64,000 nucleotides of DNA from Bradyrhizobium sp. CB1650 (GCF_029761915.1 NZ_CP121695.1:4493501-4557500), one strand, 5' to 3'. Shown: positions 1-9,357, numbered from the stretch's first letter. The notes: a model not told the origin generated them from the sequence alone. Program-made: numbers and translations.

Positions 1-234
1 CGGCTCGCCGGTGGCGGGATTGCGGCCGGTGCGCGCGGCGCGTTTGCGGACCTGGAGGATGCCGAGGCCCACGATTCGGACGCGGTCGCCCTTCTTCAGG
101 TGCTTGGTGATCAGGTCGACCATGTCGGTCAGGATCGCCTCGGCATGCTTTTTCGAGAGCTCCTGGCCTTCCGCGATGGCGGCGGCGAGGTGCTTGAGCG
201 TGATGGTGGCTGGAGCGGCTGCCTTCTTCGCCAT
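1..234 (-). CDS. hup: HU family DNA-binding protein (C-terminus outside window)
   Basis: Histone-like nucleoid protein that bends DNA as a dimer. The 78 visible residues start MAKKAAAPATITLKHLAA and continue through the dimerisation helices to GLGILQVRKRAARTGRNPAT, which is the start of the DNA-binding beta arm (the conserved RxGRNPxTG motif). The Lys/Ala-rich leader before the HU fold is common in rhizobial HU proteins. The start is the ATG whose complement is at 232-234. The gene runs off the left edge, so its full length cannot be judged. HU family is secure; which paralogue it is cannot be told. Confidence 0.93.
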   Translation of the reverse strand, partial: MAKKAAAPATITLKHLAAAIAEGQELSKKHAEAILTDMVDLITKHLKKGDRVRIVGLGILQVRKRAARTGRNPATGEP

Positions 235-386
235 GTCTGGCCTCCTCGTGTCTTGCCGGAGTCCCCTAGGAAGACAGTCTGGGAACCCCGCAAGTTCCGC
301 GAGGCGTAGACGATTCGGGACTGGATTGACTACGTCGCCGGCGCGACCGTTAAGCATGGTCTGCATGCGTCGCTCGTAGAAGTGCG

Positions 387-441
387 GACGTTGCAGCTAA
401 AGACGCAACGTCCTTGACTTCACCAAGGCCCGCCTTTAAGT
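387..441 (+). promoter_or_regulatory. Probable promoter of tRNA-Asp with an adjacent inverted repeat
   Basis: A TTGACT box at 414-419 is followed after 16 bases by TTAAGT at 436-441, giving an expected start near 448, about 26 bases before the tRNA. Directly upstream lies an inverted repeat with 8-base arms (GACGTTGC at 387-394, GCAACGTC at 405-412). The promoter is a sequence match only. The repeat could be an upstream regulatory element or belong to the divergent HU gene. Confidence 0.45.
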
Positions 442-473
442 CCCCCCTCGTTCCGCGGACATCTGCGCGTCAC

Positions 474-550
<77 letters not shown>

Positions 551-730
551 TTTTTGGCAACATTTTCATCCTCCTTAGCCTCAAGCCCTCGCTCCGGATG
601 CGTCCGCATTGGACCGTCGGTCGGCTCTTTCCAGTGTTTTGGCCGCGCCATGGCCGATGGGAAGTTCATCTGCGATGGAATCTCCTTTCAAGTCAGGCGC
701 TTGCCCGCAGATCTTGAGCTTCGGCCGAAA

Positions 731-754
731 AGCAAAAGACCGCCCCGGAGGCGG
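731..754 (-). terminator. Rho-independent terminator of the 67-residue gene
   Basis: Read on the minus strand, a CCGCC/GGCGG stem (740-744 with 750-754, five-base loop) is followed by TCTTTTGCTTTT. It lies 35 bases past the stop codon of the small minus-strand gene at 789-992, the only gene it could serve. Confidence 0.7.
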
Positions 755-788
755 CCGTTCGTCTCAAACCGGTCCTTATCTTGCGCCG

Positions 789-992
789 TCAGCGAATCTC
801 CGACGCGCCCGAGCTGGTGACCACCACCGGCTTGCCGGCCTTGATGACATGGGTCGCCTGGGCGGTCTCGCTGTAGTTGGCGTTGGTGCGAGCTGCGATT
901 CCCAAGGCGGCCACCGCGATACCAGCCACCAGCGCCACCACCACGATCTTCCGGTGGGTCGCACGATCAGCAGAGTGAATTGAGTGGTTCAT
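789..992 (-). CDS. Small single-pass membrane or exported protein, function unknown
   Basis: A 67-residue protein. A short polar N-terminus (MNHSIHSADRATHRK) leads into one hydrophobic helix at about residues 16-34 (IVVVALVAGIAVAALGIAA), then a polar tail of about 33 residues. It has its own terminator and a Lys/Arg flank before the helix, so it is probably anchored with the tail outside the cytoplasm. From memory, similar short proteins are frequent in Bradyrhizobium and usually left as hypothetical. No function can be given. Confidence 0.75.
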   Translation of the reverse strand: MNHSIHSADRATHRKIVVVALVAGIAVAALGIAARTNANYSETAQATHVIKAGKPVVVTSSGASEIR

Positions 993-1130
993 CTGAGCCT
1001 CCCGACGGGCTTTGCCGCCGTTGTGTTGGCTCTTGTCTTAAGGACGGTCTGTTTCCGGATGGTTTCGCGGGTTCCGCAAAATGGTTTCATGTGGCTGCCG
1101 GGTTGGTTTCGCCCGGCAGACGATGGGATT

Positions 1131-2426
1131 TTAGGCCGCGGCGCGCGCGATATCGGCCCGGATCGGACGGGCCGCCCAGACGAACAGGAGCGCGCCGACG
1201 GTGGTCGTGATCGCCGCCGAGAGCAGGGAATAGCGCACGGCATCGGCACCGAAGCTGCCCTTCAGCGCGTCGTTGACCATCCCCACGGCGAGCGGGCCGA
1301 CGCCCTGGCCGAAGCAGGTCGCGGTGAGCGCGATGAGGGCCGAGGCCAGCGCCCGCATGCTGGGCTTCGCCACGGTCTGCGCGATCGCGAAGATCGGCCC
1401 GAGATGAAAGCCGACCAGGAACGAGGTCAGTGCCAGCATGGCCACCATCATCGCAAAATCCTGCGTCAGCATGCACAGCGCGAACACCGGGCCGGCTAGC
1501 CCCGAGGTGATCGCGGGCGCCCACAGCTTCCAGCGGTCGTCGCGGCGGCTCACTTGCGCAACCACGAAGCCGCCGAGCAGGGTGCCCGCCATCCCGGCGA
1601 GTCCCTTGAAGGTGCCGGCATAAGTGCCGATCTCCGCGCTCGACAGGTGATGCACACGGGCGAGGAACGGCGGGATCCAGGCCGCGGTCGCGTAATTGGT
1701 GTAGGTGGTGAGGCAGAAGCCGATCAGCACGATGACGAAGCTTCGTTGCGAGGCGAGGAAGCGCAGCGTCGGGCCGAGCGGCTCGGGCACGAAGCTCTCC
1801 TGCATCGCGCCGCGCTTCGGCTCGGAGATCGTCAGCCACAGGATCGTGGCGAGCAGGATGCCGGGCAGGCCCGCGACATAGAACGCCATCCGCCAGCCAT
1901 AGTGCTGATTGACGTAGCCGCCGACGAAATAACCGAGGAAGACGCCGAGATAGGTGCCGATGGCGTAGATGCCGAGCGCGCGCGGACGCTCGTTCTTGGC
2001 AAAGAGATCGGCGACGATCGACTGCGAGGCCGGCGAGCCCGCGGATTCGCCGATGCCGACGCCGATTCTGGCCAGCGCCAGCGAGGTCACGCTCGAAGCC
2101 GCGCCGCACAGCGCCGTCATCGCGCTCCAGAACGCGAACGCCGCCGCGACGATGTTGCGCCGGTTGAGCCGGTCGGCCACGCGCGCGATCGGGATGCCGA
2201 GCAGGGAATAGAACAGCGCGAAGCCGAAGCCTGCGAGCAGGCCCATCATGGTGTCGCTGAGCGCAAACTCCTTCTTGATCGGCTCGATCAGGACATTGAA
2301 GATCGTGCGGTCGAGGAAGTTCAGCGCATAGATGATGGTGAGCAGCCCCAGCACGTAGTAGCGCCGCGCCGAGGGCTTGGCCGCGGCGGCCGTCTGCACC
2401 GACACTTGTGACGTCACATCGACCAT
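1131..2426 (-). CDS. Major facilitator superfamily transporter, probably for an aromatic acid
   Basis: A 431-residue inner-membrane permease with about 12 hydrophobic segments. The N-terminal half carries FLDRTIFNVLIEPIKKEF and the loop 2-3 signature (GIPIARVADRLNRRN) typical of MFS carriers such as spinster-like and aromatic-acid transporters. The chosen ATG (complement at 2424-2426) has GGGGGAA upstream; an in-frame TTG would add four residues. It lies 60 bases downstream of the Rieske oxygenase on the same strand, so it probably imports that enzyme's substrate. The substrate itself is not readable. Confidence 0.88.
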   Translation of the reverse strand: MVDVTSQVSVQTAAAAKPSARRYYVLGLLTIIYALNFLDRTIFNVLIEPIKKEFALSDTMMGLLAGFGFALFYSLLGIPIARVADRLNRRNIVAAAFAFWSAMTALCGAASSVTSLALARIGVGIGESAGSPASQSIVADLFAKNERPRALGIYAIGTYLGVFLGYFVGGYVNQHYGWRMAFYVAGLPGILLATILWLTISEPKRGAMQESFVPEPLGPTLRFLASQRSFVIVLIGFCLTTYTNYATAAWIPPFLARVHHLSSAEIGTYAGTFKGLAGMAGTLLGGFVVAQVSRRDDRWKLWAPAITSGLAGPVFALCMLTQDFAMMVAMLALTSFLVGFHLGPIFAIAQTVAKPSMRALASALIALTATCFGQGVGPLAVGMVNDALKGSFGADAVRYSLLSAAITTTVGALLFVWAARPIRADIARAAA

Positions 2427-2486
2427 CGCTTCCCCCAATCTGTCTTTGTTGTTGTCATCGGTCCAGCTCTCATTGGAGCCGGCCGC

Positions 2487-3677
2487 TCAGCCTTCGCGGA
2501 TGTAATTCCCCGCTTCGAACTCGACCGGCGGCGCGCCTTCCTCGAAGGAGACGCCGATCGGATCGCGGCCTGCCGCAAGCGCTTCGAGCTGGTCGCTCAG
2601 CATGCGCCGGATCATCAGGATGCCGCGGTCGCTTTGCCCGAAATGCTCCTCGGAGTGGACGGTCACCGGACCCTGGCCGACCTGGGCTTCGTAATCGCCC
2701 GGGAATTGCTGGTGCTCGGACTCCGTCATGTCCCACCAGAACTTGCCGTTGAATTTCGAGCGCATGCGGCCGATGTCGCCGGAATTCTTGACGCGGCCGG
2801 CGACATAGATGCGGAACGAGGTGTCGTCGATCGGCAGCGTCCAGCCGATGGACTCGACGCGGGCGAACTGCGCCACGCGCGGGTTCGGCACGACGCGCAA
2901 GGTGGGGAAGGCGGCTTCAGTGACGCGGTAAAACACCTTGCCGTCGTCCTGTTTGCGGATCGAGCGTACGGCAATGCCGCGCGGCGTCTTGTCGAACTTC
3001 ACCTCCGGCATCGAGGCCATCATGTTGGTGAACTGCGGACCCGAGAACGAGCCGTGCAGCACCGGCACATGGTAGGGATCGACCACGTTCTCGAAATGCT
3101 GCAGCCAGTTGCAGGGGATGATCGCGGGCCCGCCGCCGCCGATCGAGGAATCGTCCGCCTCGACGAACTCGCCGTCGTCCATGGTCTCCAGGCACTCGTA
3201 ACGCGGCAGCACTGGGCGTTTCTCGGCCGGGCCCATATAGGCGAAGATCAGCCCGTAGCGTTCCTCGACCGGGTACCAGGGCTGGCGCACCTTGTCCTTG
3301 AACTGGCCGCCGTCGGGTTCGCAGGGTTGCTCGAGGCAGCGGCCTTCCGTGTCGAACTTCCAGCCGTGATAGCAGCAGCGGATGCCGTCTTCCTCGACCT
3401 TACCGTAATAGAGCGTGGTGCCGCGGTGGCAGCAGCGGGCGTGTAGGAGGCCGACGCGTCCATGCTTGTCGCGGAACAGGATGAGATCCTCGCCCAGCGC
3501 GCGCACCTTCTTCGGCGTTTCGGTGGCGTCACCGGCGAGACCGATCGGATGCCAGTAGCGGCGGAGCAGTTCGCCCATGGGCGTATCGCGGACGACAGAG
3601 GTCAGCTCGGTGCGCGTGTGCGCCGGCTTCATCGCATAGGCCGTGCCGAGATCGCGATCCCGCTGGGTGATGGTCAT
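2487..3677 (-). CDS. Rieske non-haem iron ring-hydroxylating oxygenase, phthalate-dioxygenase type
   Basis: A 396-residue oxygenase alpha subunit. The [2Fe-2S] Rieske site is seen as ARCCHRGT followed by RCCYHGWKFD (Cys-x-His plus Cys-x2-His, about residues 80-105). The mononuclear iron site is seen as ENVVDPYHVPVLHGSF (His-x4-His after Asp). This fits the phthalate 4,5-dioxygenase / vanillate demethylase group, which needs a separate reductase; none is nearby. The start (complement of 3675-3677) has a GGAGG ribosome site at 3684-3688. It is divergent from a MarR regulator and followed by an MFS transporter, so an inducible aromatic catabolic unit is likely. The substrate is unknown. Confidence 0.92.
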   Translation of the reverse strand: MTITQRDRDLGTAYAMKPAHTRTELTSVVRDTPMGELLRRYWHPIGLAGDATETPKKVRALGEDLILFRDKHGRVGLLHARCCHRGTTLYYGKVEEDGIRCCYHGWKFDTEGRCLEQPCEPDGGQFKDKVRQPWYPVEERYGLIFAYMGPAEKRPVLPRYECLETMDDGEFVEADDSSIGGGGPAIIPCNWLQHFENVVDPYHVPVLHGSFSGPQFTNMMASMPEVKFDKTPRGIAVRSIRKQDDGKVFYRVTEAAFPTLRVVPNPRVAQFARVESIGWTLPIDDTSFRIYVAGRVKNSGDIGRMRSKFNGKFWWDMTESEHQQFPGDYEAQVGQGPVTVHSEEHFGQSDRGILMIRRMLSDQLEALAAGRDPIGVSFEEGAPPVEFEAGNYIREG

Positions 3678-3720
3678 GATGTTCCTCCCGCCCGGCCTTC
3701 GGGCCGGGTCATCGCCGAAG

Positions 3721-3762
3721 CGTTGACCAACTCAACGGTAGATCGATGACATTGTCAACAAT
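3721..3762. promoter_or_regulatory. Two inverted repeats between the oxygenase and MarR genes, candidate operators
   Basis: CGTTGA-N5-TCAACG (3721-3737) and ATTGT-CA-ACAAT (3751-3762) lie in the 156-base divergent intergenic region and share a TTGA/TCAA half-site. MarR dimers bind palindromes of about this size in such positions. A third palindrome at 3691-3708 (CCCGGCC-TTCG-GGCCGGG) lies in the oxygenase leader next to its ribosome site and is more likely an RNA hairpin. Confidence 0.5.
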
Positions 3763-3833
3763 TTTCCAAACGCCTCTTAGTTGCATTTGGAGCTGGACTT
3801 GGCAGGCCGCGGCTTTCTTGGCAGAGGTGGGCC

Positions 3834-4349
3834 ATGAGCAAGACACCGAGCAAGGGCGGGTCGACGTCTCCCGAAGCCGACGAAAACGAGCCGGCGGCGC
3901 CGATCACCGTGATGCTGTCGTCACGGTTGATGGTGCTCGCCAACCTGCTCAAGCGCGGCGCCATGCTGCGCTACAAGCGCCTCGCCGGATTGTCCTCGGT
4001 CGAGTTCGGCCTGGTGGCTTCGCTCGGCCGGCGGCCGCCGATGAGCGTCGCGCGTCTCGCCAAGGCCGTGGGTCAGGACAAGGGACAGATCAGCCGTGCG
4101 CTCGCAGAGCTCGTGTCGCGCAAGCTGATCGCGAAGTCGGCCAATCCTAAAGACAGTCGCGAGGTGCTGGTCTCGCTGACCAAGGCTGGGCTCGCCGCGC
4201 ATGACGTGATCGTCGCCGGCGCGCAGGAGCGCAATCGACGTCTGCTGGAACATCTGAGCGAAGACGAGTTCCGCACGCTGCTGCGGCAGATCGATGAGCT
4301 CACCGCAATCGCGGCCGAGATGCTCGAGGGCGAGAAGGTTTCGCGCTGA
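3834..4349 (+). CDS. MarR family transcriptional regulator
   Basis: A 171-residue winged-helix regulator. The core is seen in SSVEFGLVASLGRRPPMSVA, then ARLAKAVGQDKGQISRALAE (recognition helix region) and the wing with KSANPKDSREVLVSLT (the conserved D-x-R of the MarR wing). A charged N-terminal extension of about 25 residues precedes the fold. The AGAGGTGGG sequence just before the ATG acts as ribosome site. Its divergent position suggests it represses the Rieske oxygenase and transporter genes and is released by an aromatic ligand. Confidence 0.92.
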   Translation: MSKTPSKGGSTSPEADENEPAAPITVMLSSRLMVLANLLKRGAMLRYKRLAGLSSVEFGLVASLGRRPPMSVARLAKAVGQDKGQISRALAELVSRKLIAKSANPKDSREVLVSLTKAGLAAHDVIVAGAQERNRRLLEHLSEDEFRTLLRQIDELTAIAAEMLEGEKVSR

Positions 4350-4378
4350 TCTCGGAAATCTCCGGAAACGTTGGATCT

Positions 4379-4400
4379 CTTCTAAGAGTCTTTCTAAGAA
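4379..4400. promoter_or_regulatory. Repeated TTCTAAGA motif, candidate iron-control (Irr) box
   Basis: TTCTAAGAGTC followed by TTTCTAAGAA lies about 80 bases before the TonB receptor start. The TTCTAAA/TTTAGAA half-site is what I recall for the rhizobial iron control element bound by Irr. The match is partial (G where the consensus has A), so this is a suggestion from sequence and context only. Confidence 0.35.
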
Positions 4401-4480
4401 CCTTTCAATTGGCGAGATCGCGCTCACTCACATAAAGCGTCATCACAACGCATGCCGTCTTGGGACTGACGGCATGAGGA

Positions 4481-6775
4481 ATGAACTACGCAGTTTGGGG
4501 TGGCGCGTTGAACAGTCTTCGTATGCTGCGGTCGGCCGTGTTGGCGACCGCGTCCGCTTGGATATTGGTACCGCAAGAATCGTTCGCACAATCTTCCACG
4601 CAGACCGGCGCGCAGAATCTGCCGCCGGTGACGGTTGCGGCGCCGGAAGCGCGCCGCCGTGCGGCAACGACCGCGCCGCGCCGCGCACAGCGTTCCGTGC
4701 AAACCGTCAGCAACCAAAGGCCCCAGCCGCCGCGGAGCGTCGGTTTCGTCGAGACTGCGCGCGGTCCGGTGCACGGCTACGTCGCCAACCGCAGCTCGTC
4801 CGGCACCAAGACCAACACGCCGATCATGGAGACGCCGCAGTCGGTGTCGGTCATCGGCGCGGAACAGATCCGCGACCAGAAGCCGAACAAGCTCGACGAG
4901 GTGCTGCGCTACACCGCCGGCGTGCGCGCCGGAACCTTTGGCGCAGACACGCGCAACGACTGGTGGCTGATCCGCGGCTTCAAATCCGATGACGTCGGAC
5001 TGTTCCTCGACGGCATGCAGCTCTTCTACACGTCCTATGCGAGCTGGAAACTGCAGCCCTTCAACATGGAGCGTGTCGAAGTGCTGCGCGGTCCGTCGGC
5101 GGTGCTCTATGGCGGATCGAGCCCGAGCGGCATCGTCAACGTCATCAGCAAGATGCCGCCGGCCGAGCCGATCCGCTACATCGAGACCGGCGTCAACAAT
5201 TTCGGCAATGCCTATGTCGGCTTCGACGTGGGCGGGCCGGTCGCGACAAGCCCCGAGAACGGAAAGCTGTTCTACCGCGTCGTCGGCCAGGTCCAGAACG
5301 GTGACACGCAGGTCAACTTCACGCCCGACAACAACTACTTCATCGCGCCGTCGGTGACCTGGAAGCCGGATGCCGACACGACCTTCACGGTGCTGGCGTC
5401 GGCCTCGAGGCAGGATACCCGCGGCATCAACTTCCTGCCCTACCAGGGCACGGTGACCAACGCGCCGTTCGGTAAGATCCCGACCAGCTTCTTCGTCGGC
5501 GATCCCAACGTCGACAAGTTCACGCGCGAGCAGGAGATGCTCGGCTACCAGTTCGAGCGCAATCTCACCGACGACCTCACGTTCCGGCAGAATGCGCGCT
5601 TTGCCCATGTCGGCGTTACGTATCGCGGTTACGTCGGCAACGGTTGGGCCGACATCAACACGGCCAATCTCGGTCGCTACAATTGGTATGCGAAGGACAC
5701 CGCCAACCAGGCCAATCTCGACAACCAGTTGGAGTACCGTTTCGCCACCGGCCCGGTGAAGCACACGATGCTGTTCGGCGTCGACTTGAGAGGCTACCAG
5801 ATCGACGACTATCAGACCTTCGCGTTCGGCACGGTCCCGTCGATCAACGTCTTCAATCCCGTCTATGGCCTACCCGACATTCCATTCACGGGCCCGCCGT
5901 TCCGCAACTACCTGATCACGCAGAAGCAGGCCGGCACTTATCTTCAGGACCAGATGAAGCTCGGCAACTTCACGCTGGTGCTGAGCGGCCGCAACGATTG
6001 GGTCGAGACGACGCAGGCCGCCCGTGACACCGGCGCGACGCTCGCCAGCCAGGACAACAGCCAGTTCAGCGGGCGCGCCGGGCTGATCTACAATTTCGAC
6101 AACGGCATCGCGCCCTACATCTCGTATGCGACGAGCTACAATCCCGTCATCGGCCTCAACGCGTCGAACCAGCTTTTCCTGCCGGAGACCGGCAAGCAGG
6201 CCGAAATCGGTCTGAAGGTCGCGCCCAAGGGATTTGACGGCTATTTCACGGTCTCGGCCTTCGATCTGACGCGGCAGAACGTGCCGACCACCGATCCGGT
6301 GATCACCACGCTACAGAACCAGACCGGTGAGGTGGTCTCGCGCGGCATCGAGCTCGAAGCGGTGGCAAACGTCACGCAAGAGTTGAAGCTGATCGGCGCC
6401 TTCACGGCCTATCATCTCTTCACCAGCAAGGACCTCAATCCGGCGCTGGTCGGCAAGACCCCGACCAACACGCCCGAGATGCTGGCGTCGGGCTGGGCGG
6501 ACTACACCTTCAGGGACGGGCCTCTGGCGGGATTCGGTTTCGGCGGCGGCGTGCGCTATGTCGGCTCCTCCTGGGCCGATGCTGCCAATACGCTCGAGGT
6601 TCCCGCGGTCGTGCTCGGCGATCTCGCGCTCCACTACGAATGGCAGAACTGGCGCACCGCGCTCAACGTGATCAACCTGACCGACAAGATCTATGTCGCG
6701 AGCTGCGCATCGGTCACGTCCTGCTTCTATGGCGATCGCCGGCGCGTCACCGCCAGCGTCTCCTACAAGTGGTGA
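4481..6775 (+). CDS. TonB-dependent siderophore receptor (FhuA/FoxA type)
   Basis: A 764-residue outer-membrane receptor for ferric siderophores, powered by TonB. A signal peptide ends near residue 37 (ILVPQESFAQ). A low-complexity linker follows, then the plug with TPIMETPQSVSVIGAEQIRD, RGFKSDDVGLFLDGMQ and VEVLRGPSAVLYGGSSPSG (about residues 120-225). The barrel closes with RRVTASVSYKW, ending in the aromatic residue usual for outer-membrane proteins. An internal ATG at 4523 gives a tidier signal peptide and may be the true start. The next gene is a PepSY membrane protein, often paired with such receptors for reductive iron release. The ligand is not readable. Confidence 0.93.
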   Translation: MNYAVWGGALNSLRMLRSAVLATASAWILVPQESFAQSSTQTGAQNLPPVTVAAPEARRRAATTAPRRAQRSVQTVSNQRPQPPRSVGFVETARGPVHGYVANRSSSGTKTNTPIMETPQSVSVIGAEQIRDQKPNKLDEVLRYTAGVRAGTFGADTRNDWWLIRGFKSDDVGLFLDGMQLFYTSYASWKLQPFNMERVEVLRGPSAVLYGGSSPSGIVNVISKMPPAEPIRYIETGVNNFGNAYVGFDVGGPVATSPENGKLFYRVVGQVQNGDTQVNFTPDNNYFIAPSVTWKPDADTTFTVLASASRQDTRGINFLPYQGTVTNAPFGKIPTSFFVGDPNVDKFTREQEMLGYQFERNLTDDLTFRQNARFAHVGVTYRGYVGNGWADINTANLGRYNWYAKDTANQANLDNQLEYRFATGPVKHTMLFGVDLRGYQIDDYQTFAFGTVPSINVFNPVYGLPDIPFTGPPFRNYLITQKQAGTYLQDQMKLGNFTLVLSGRNDWVETTQAARDTGATLASQDNSQFSGRAGLIYNFDNGIAPYISYATSYNPVIGLNASNQLFLPETGKQAEIGLKVAPKGFDGYFTVSAFDLTRQNVPTTDPVITTLQNQTGEVVSRGIELEAVANVTQELKLIGAFTAYHLFTSKDLNPALVGKTPTNTPEMLASGWADYTFRDGPLAGFGFGGGVRYVGSSWADAANTLEVPAVVLGDLALHYEWQNWRTALNVINLTDKIYVASCASVTSCFYGDRRRVTASVSYKW

Positions 6776-6797
6776 CGAGGGGCGAGGGGGTTCCGAC

Positions 6798-7933
6798 GTG
6801 AAAGCGCGCACGATCAGGCTCTGGTCTGTGGTCCACACCTGGACCAGCCTGGTCTCGACCGTGTTCCTGCTGCTGCTCTGCGTGACCGGCCTGCCGCTGG
6901 TGTTCCATCACGAGATTGACGAGCTCCTGGGCTATGCCCCCAGCCCGAAGCTCACGCGAGCGCGGCGCGTGCGACGCCCCAAAGCATCGCCGACGCCGCG
7001 CTCGCCGCCGATCCGGGCCGGGTGCTGCAATATGTCTCCTGGGACAAGGATGAGCCCGGGATCGTGATGGCCTTCACCAACAGTGCCCCCGACGGCGCTC
7101 CCGACAATGCAACCGTGCGCGCCTTCGATGCGGTGTCGACGAAACTGCTGGGGCCGGTCGGCGTCGGCCCGATGCTGATCGTGCTGAAGCTGCACACGGA
7201 CATGTTCGCCGGCCAGGCCGGAAAGCTGTTTCTGGGCGCGATGGGCCTGTTGTTCGCCGTGGCCATCGTCTCCGGCGTGGTGCTGTACTGGCCGTTCACC
7301 CGCCGCTTTCGCTTTGCCACGATCCGCGACAGCGCCTCCCGACGGGTCGTTTGGCTCGACTGGCACAATCTGATCGGGGTGGTGACGGTGGCCTGGGCGC
7401 TGGTGGTGGGGCTGACCGGTGTCGTCAACACCTGGGCCGAATTGATGCTGGGTCAATGGAAGGCCACCGAGCTTGCCAGCATGGTGGCGCCCTATGCCGG
7501 CAAACCGCCGCCTTCGCATCTTGCCTCGCTCGACAGGGTCGTCGCGGACGCGAGGCAGGCTGCCCCGGGCATGGAGATCGCCTTCATCGCCTTTCCGGGC
7601 ACGCCATTCACCTCCACGCACCATTTCGCCGCCTTCATGCGCGGGGATACGCCGCTCACGTCACGGCTCCTGAAGCCGGTCCTGCTCGACGGTGAAACGG
7701 GAGAGGTGGCCGACAGCCGGGCGCTGCCGATGTACCTCCAGGCGCTCCTGATCTCACAGCCGCTTCATTTCGGCGATTACGGCGGCATGCCGCTCAAGGT
7801 GATCTGGGCCGCACTCGACGTGCTGACGATCGTCGTGATCGGCAGCGGTCTCTATCTCTGGCTGGCCGGCCGGCGGAAACGGACGTCGGCGCGCGCCGAC
7901 GCATTCGCCAAACGAACCCCGGTCCCGACGTGA
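6798..7933 (+). pseudogene. PepSY-associated membrane protein, split by a one-base frameshift near 6955
   Basis: Inner-membrane protein of the PepSY-TM family, often found beside siderophore receptors and thought to help reduce ferric siderophores. The GTG at 6798 starts VKARTIRLWSVVHTWTSLVS and the first helix, reading to SPKLT at about 6956. That frame then turns to Arg/Pro-rich nonsense and stops at 7067. The family sequence resumes one frame back (ATPQSIADAALAADPGRVLQ, then the HTDMFAGQAGKLFLGAMG helix and WLDWHNLIGVVTVAWALVVG) and runs to the TGA at 7933. One missing base explains the break. Joined, the product would be about 378 residues, normal for the family. It could be a real mutation or a sequence error; I see no slippery heptamer for programmed shifting. 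Confidence 0.85.
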
Positions 7934-8160
7934 TGCATGGCTCGACGAACCGTTCGCGTCTATGGATACGTGTCTTTGGTGCACCGATCCTGCTGGCCGC
8001 CGCGACCTTCGCCGGCCTCCTGGCGGCACTGCTGTGGGCCGGGTTTGGCCAATATGTCGCCTGGGTGACGGTGGGAGCTCCCGTGTTGGTCACCGCCTGG
8101 GCGTGGCTGCGCCGCCGCACCAGCAATACCGAGCATTTCGGGCAGACGACACGCGGCTGA
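7933..8160 (+). CDS. Small two-helix membrane protein, function unknown
   Basis: A 75-residue protein whose ATG overlaps the stop of the PepSY gene (TGATG), so it is translationally coupled to it. Two hydrophobic helices (about residues 14-34 and 38-56) are followed by a basic tail with WLRRRTS. Tiny membrane proteins of this kind commonly follow receptor-PepSY pairs, so a part in the same iron-uptake route is likely. I do not recognise the family. Confidence 0.75.
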   Translation: MHGSTNRSRLWIRVFGAPILLAAATFAGLLAALLWAGFGQYVAWVTVGAPVLVTAWAWLRRRTSNTEHFGQTTRG

Positions 8161-8399
8161 CTGCCGCCTGGACCTGTACACGGCCGCCGATCTGCTGAAC
8201 CGTCACGACCCTTGCTGGGTTCGCCGATCTGCTCCATACCAGCGCGGGGCGATTCCGGGATTTCCACGGTTCGGGGAGCGGCAAAGGGCCTAAAAACAGC
8301 GTGTCTTGCGCCCATTGGTGCACTGCGCTAAGGCTCAGAATAATTCCAAATCGGACGAATCCGTGGCTGTCCCGAGGCCGCGGGAAAAAGGGCTCGCCA

Positions 8400-8765
8400 A
8401 TGAGCGGCATTCTGCAGAACTATCTTCCACTCGTCGTCTTTATAGGGGTAGCAGGCCTCATTGGCCTTGTGCTGCTGATCGCGCCCTTCATCGTGGCGTT
8501 CCAGCAACCGGACCCGGAAAAACTGTCGGCGTATGAGTGCGGTTTCAACGCCTTCGACGACGCGCGAATGAAGTTCGACGTCCGCTTCTACCTGGTCGCC
8601 ATCCTCTTCATCATCTTCGACCTCGAGGTGGCGTTCCTGTTCCCCTGGGCGGTGGCGTTCGGCAAGCTTGGTGCGACCGGCTTCTGGTCCATGGTGGTGT
8701 TCCTTGCCGTGCTTACGGTGGGGTTTGCCTATGAATGGAAGAAAGGAGCCCTGGAATGGGATTGA
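8400..8765 (+). CDS. nuoA: NADH-quinone oxidoreductase subunit A
   Basis: A 121-residue membrane subunit of complex I with three helices. The conserved loop [20 protein letters not shown], followed by [15 protein letters not shown], contains the Cys and acidic residues near the quinone-channel entry. First gene of the operon. The ribosome site is weak (GGGAAAAAGGG). The 239 bases upstream have a possible promoter (TTGCGC, 17 bases, TAAGGC, at about 8307-8335) but nothing stronger. Confidence 0.97.
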   Translation: MSGILQNYLPLVVFIGVAGLIGLVLLIAPFIVAFQQPDPEKLSAYECGFNAFDDARMKFDVRFYLVAILFIIFDLEVAFLFPWAVAFGKLGATGFWSMVVFLAVLTVGFAYEWKKGALEWD

Positions 8766-9346
8766 ACCAGACCCCCCCGTCCGCGGGTCCGGTCCTCGCG
8801 CCGGCCCCCAAGGGCATTTTGGATCCGTCGACCGGCAAGCCGATCGGCGCCAATGATCCGTTCTTCCTCGAGGTCAATCACGAGCTGTCCGACAAGGGTT
8901 TCTTCGTGGCCGCGGCCGATGACCTGATCACCTGGGCGCGCACCGGCTCGCTGATGTGGATGACCTTCGGTCTCGCCTGCTGCGCGGTCGAGATGATGCA
9001 GGTGTCGATGCCGCGCTACGACGTCGAGCGCTTCGGCTTCGCGCCGCGTGCTTCGCCGCGCCAGTCCGACGTGATGATCGTGGCGGGCACGCTCACCAAC
9101 AAGATGGCGCCGGCGCTGCGCAAGGTCTACGACCAGATGCCCGAGCCGCGCTACGTCATCTCGATGGGCTCCTGCGCCAACGGCGGCGGCTACTACCACT
9201 ATTCCTACTCGGTCGTGCGCGGCTGCGACCGCATCGTGCCGATCGACATTTACGTGCCGGGCTGCCCGCCCACGGCGGAAGCGCTGCTCTACGGCGTGCT
9301 GCTGCTGCAGAAGAAGATCCGGCGCACCGGCACCATCGAACGCTAA
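8756..9346 (+). CDS. nuoB: NADH-quinone oxidoreductase subunit B (cluster N2)
   Basis: A 196-residue peripheral-arm subunit that holds [4Fe-4S] cluster N2, the last electron carrier before quinone. The ligands are visible as the tandem Cys75-Cys76 ([10 protein letters not shown]), Cys140 (MGSCANGGG) and Cys170 (VPGCPPTAE). The start chosen is the ATG at 8756, preceded by AAAGGAGCC and overlapping nuoA by 10 bases; an earlier in-frame ATG at 8735 lacks a ribosome site. The roughly 35-residue N-terminal extension is usual in rhizobia. Confidence 0.97.
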   Translation: MGLNQTPPSAGPVLAPAPKGILDPSTGKPIGANDPFFLEVNHELSDKGFFVAAADDLITWARTGSLMWMTFGLACCAVEMMQVSMPRYDVERFGFAPRASPRQSDVMIVAGTLTNKMAPALRKVYDQMPEPRYVISMGSCANGGGYYHYSYSVVRGCDRIVPIDIYVPGCPPTAEALLYGVLLLQKKIRRTGTIER

Positions 9347-9357
9347 GGTTTTACGTC

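Noticed and set aside
6940..6975. Programmed ribosomal frameshifting as the reason for the split PepSY gene
   Set aside because: No X-XXY-YYZ slippery heptamer or clear downstream pseudoknot is visible at the junction, and such control is not known for the family.
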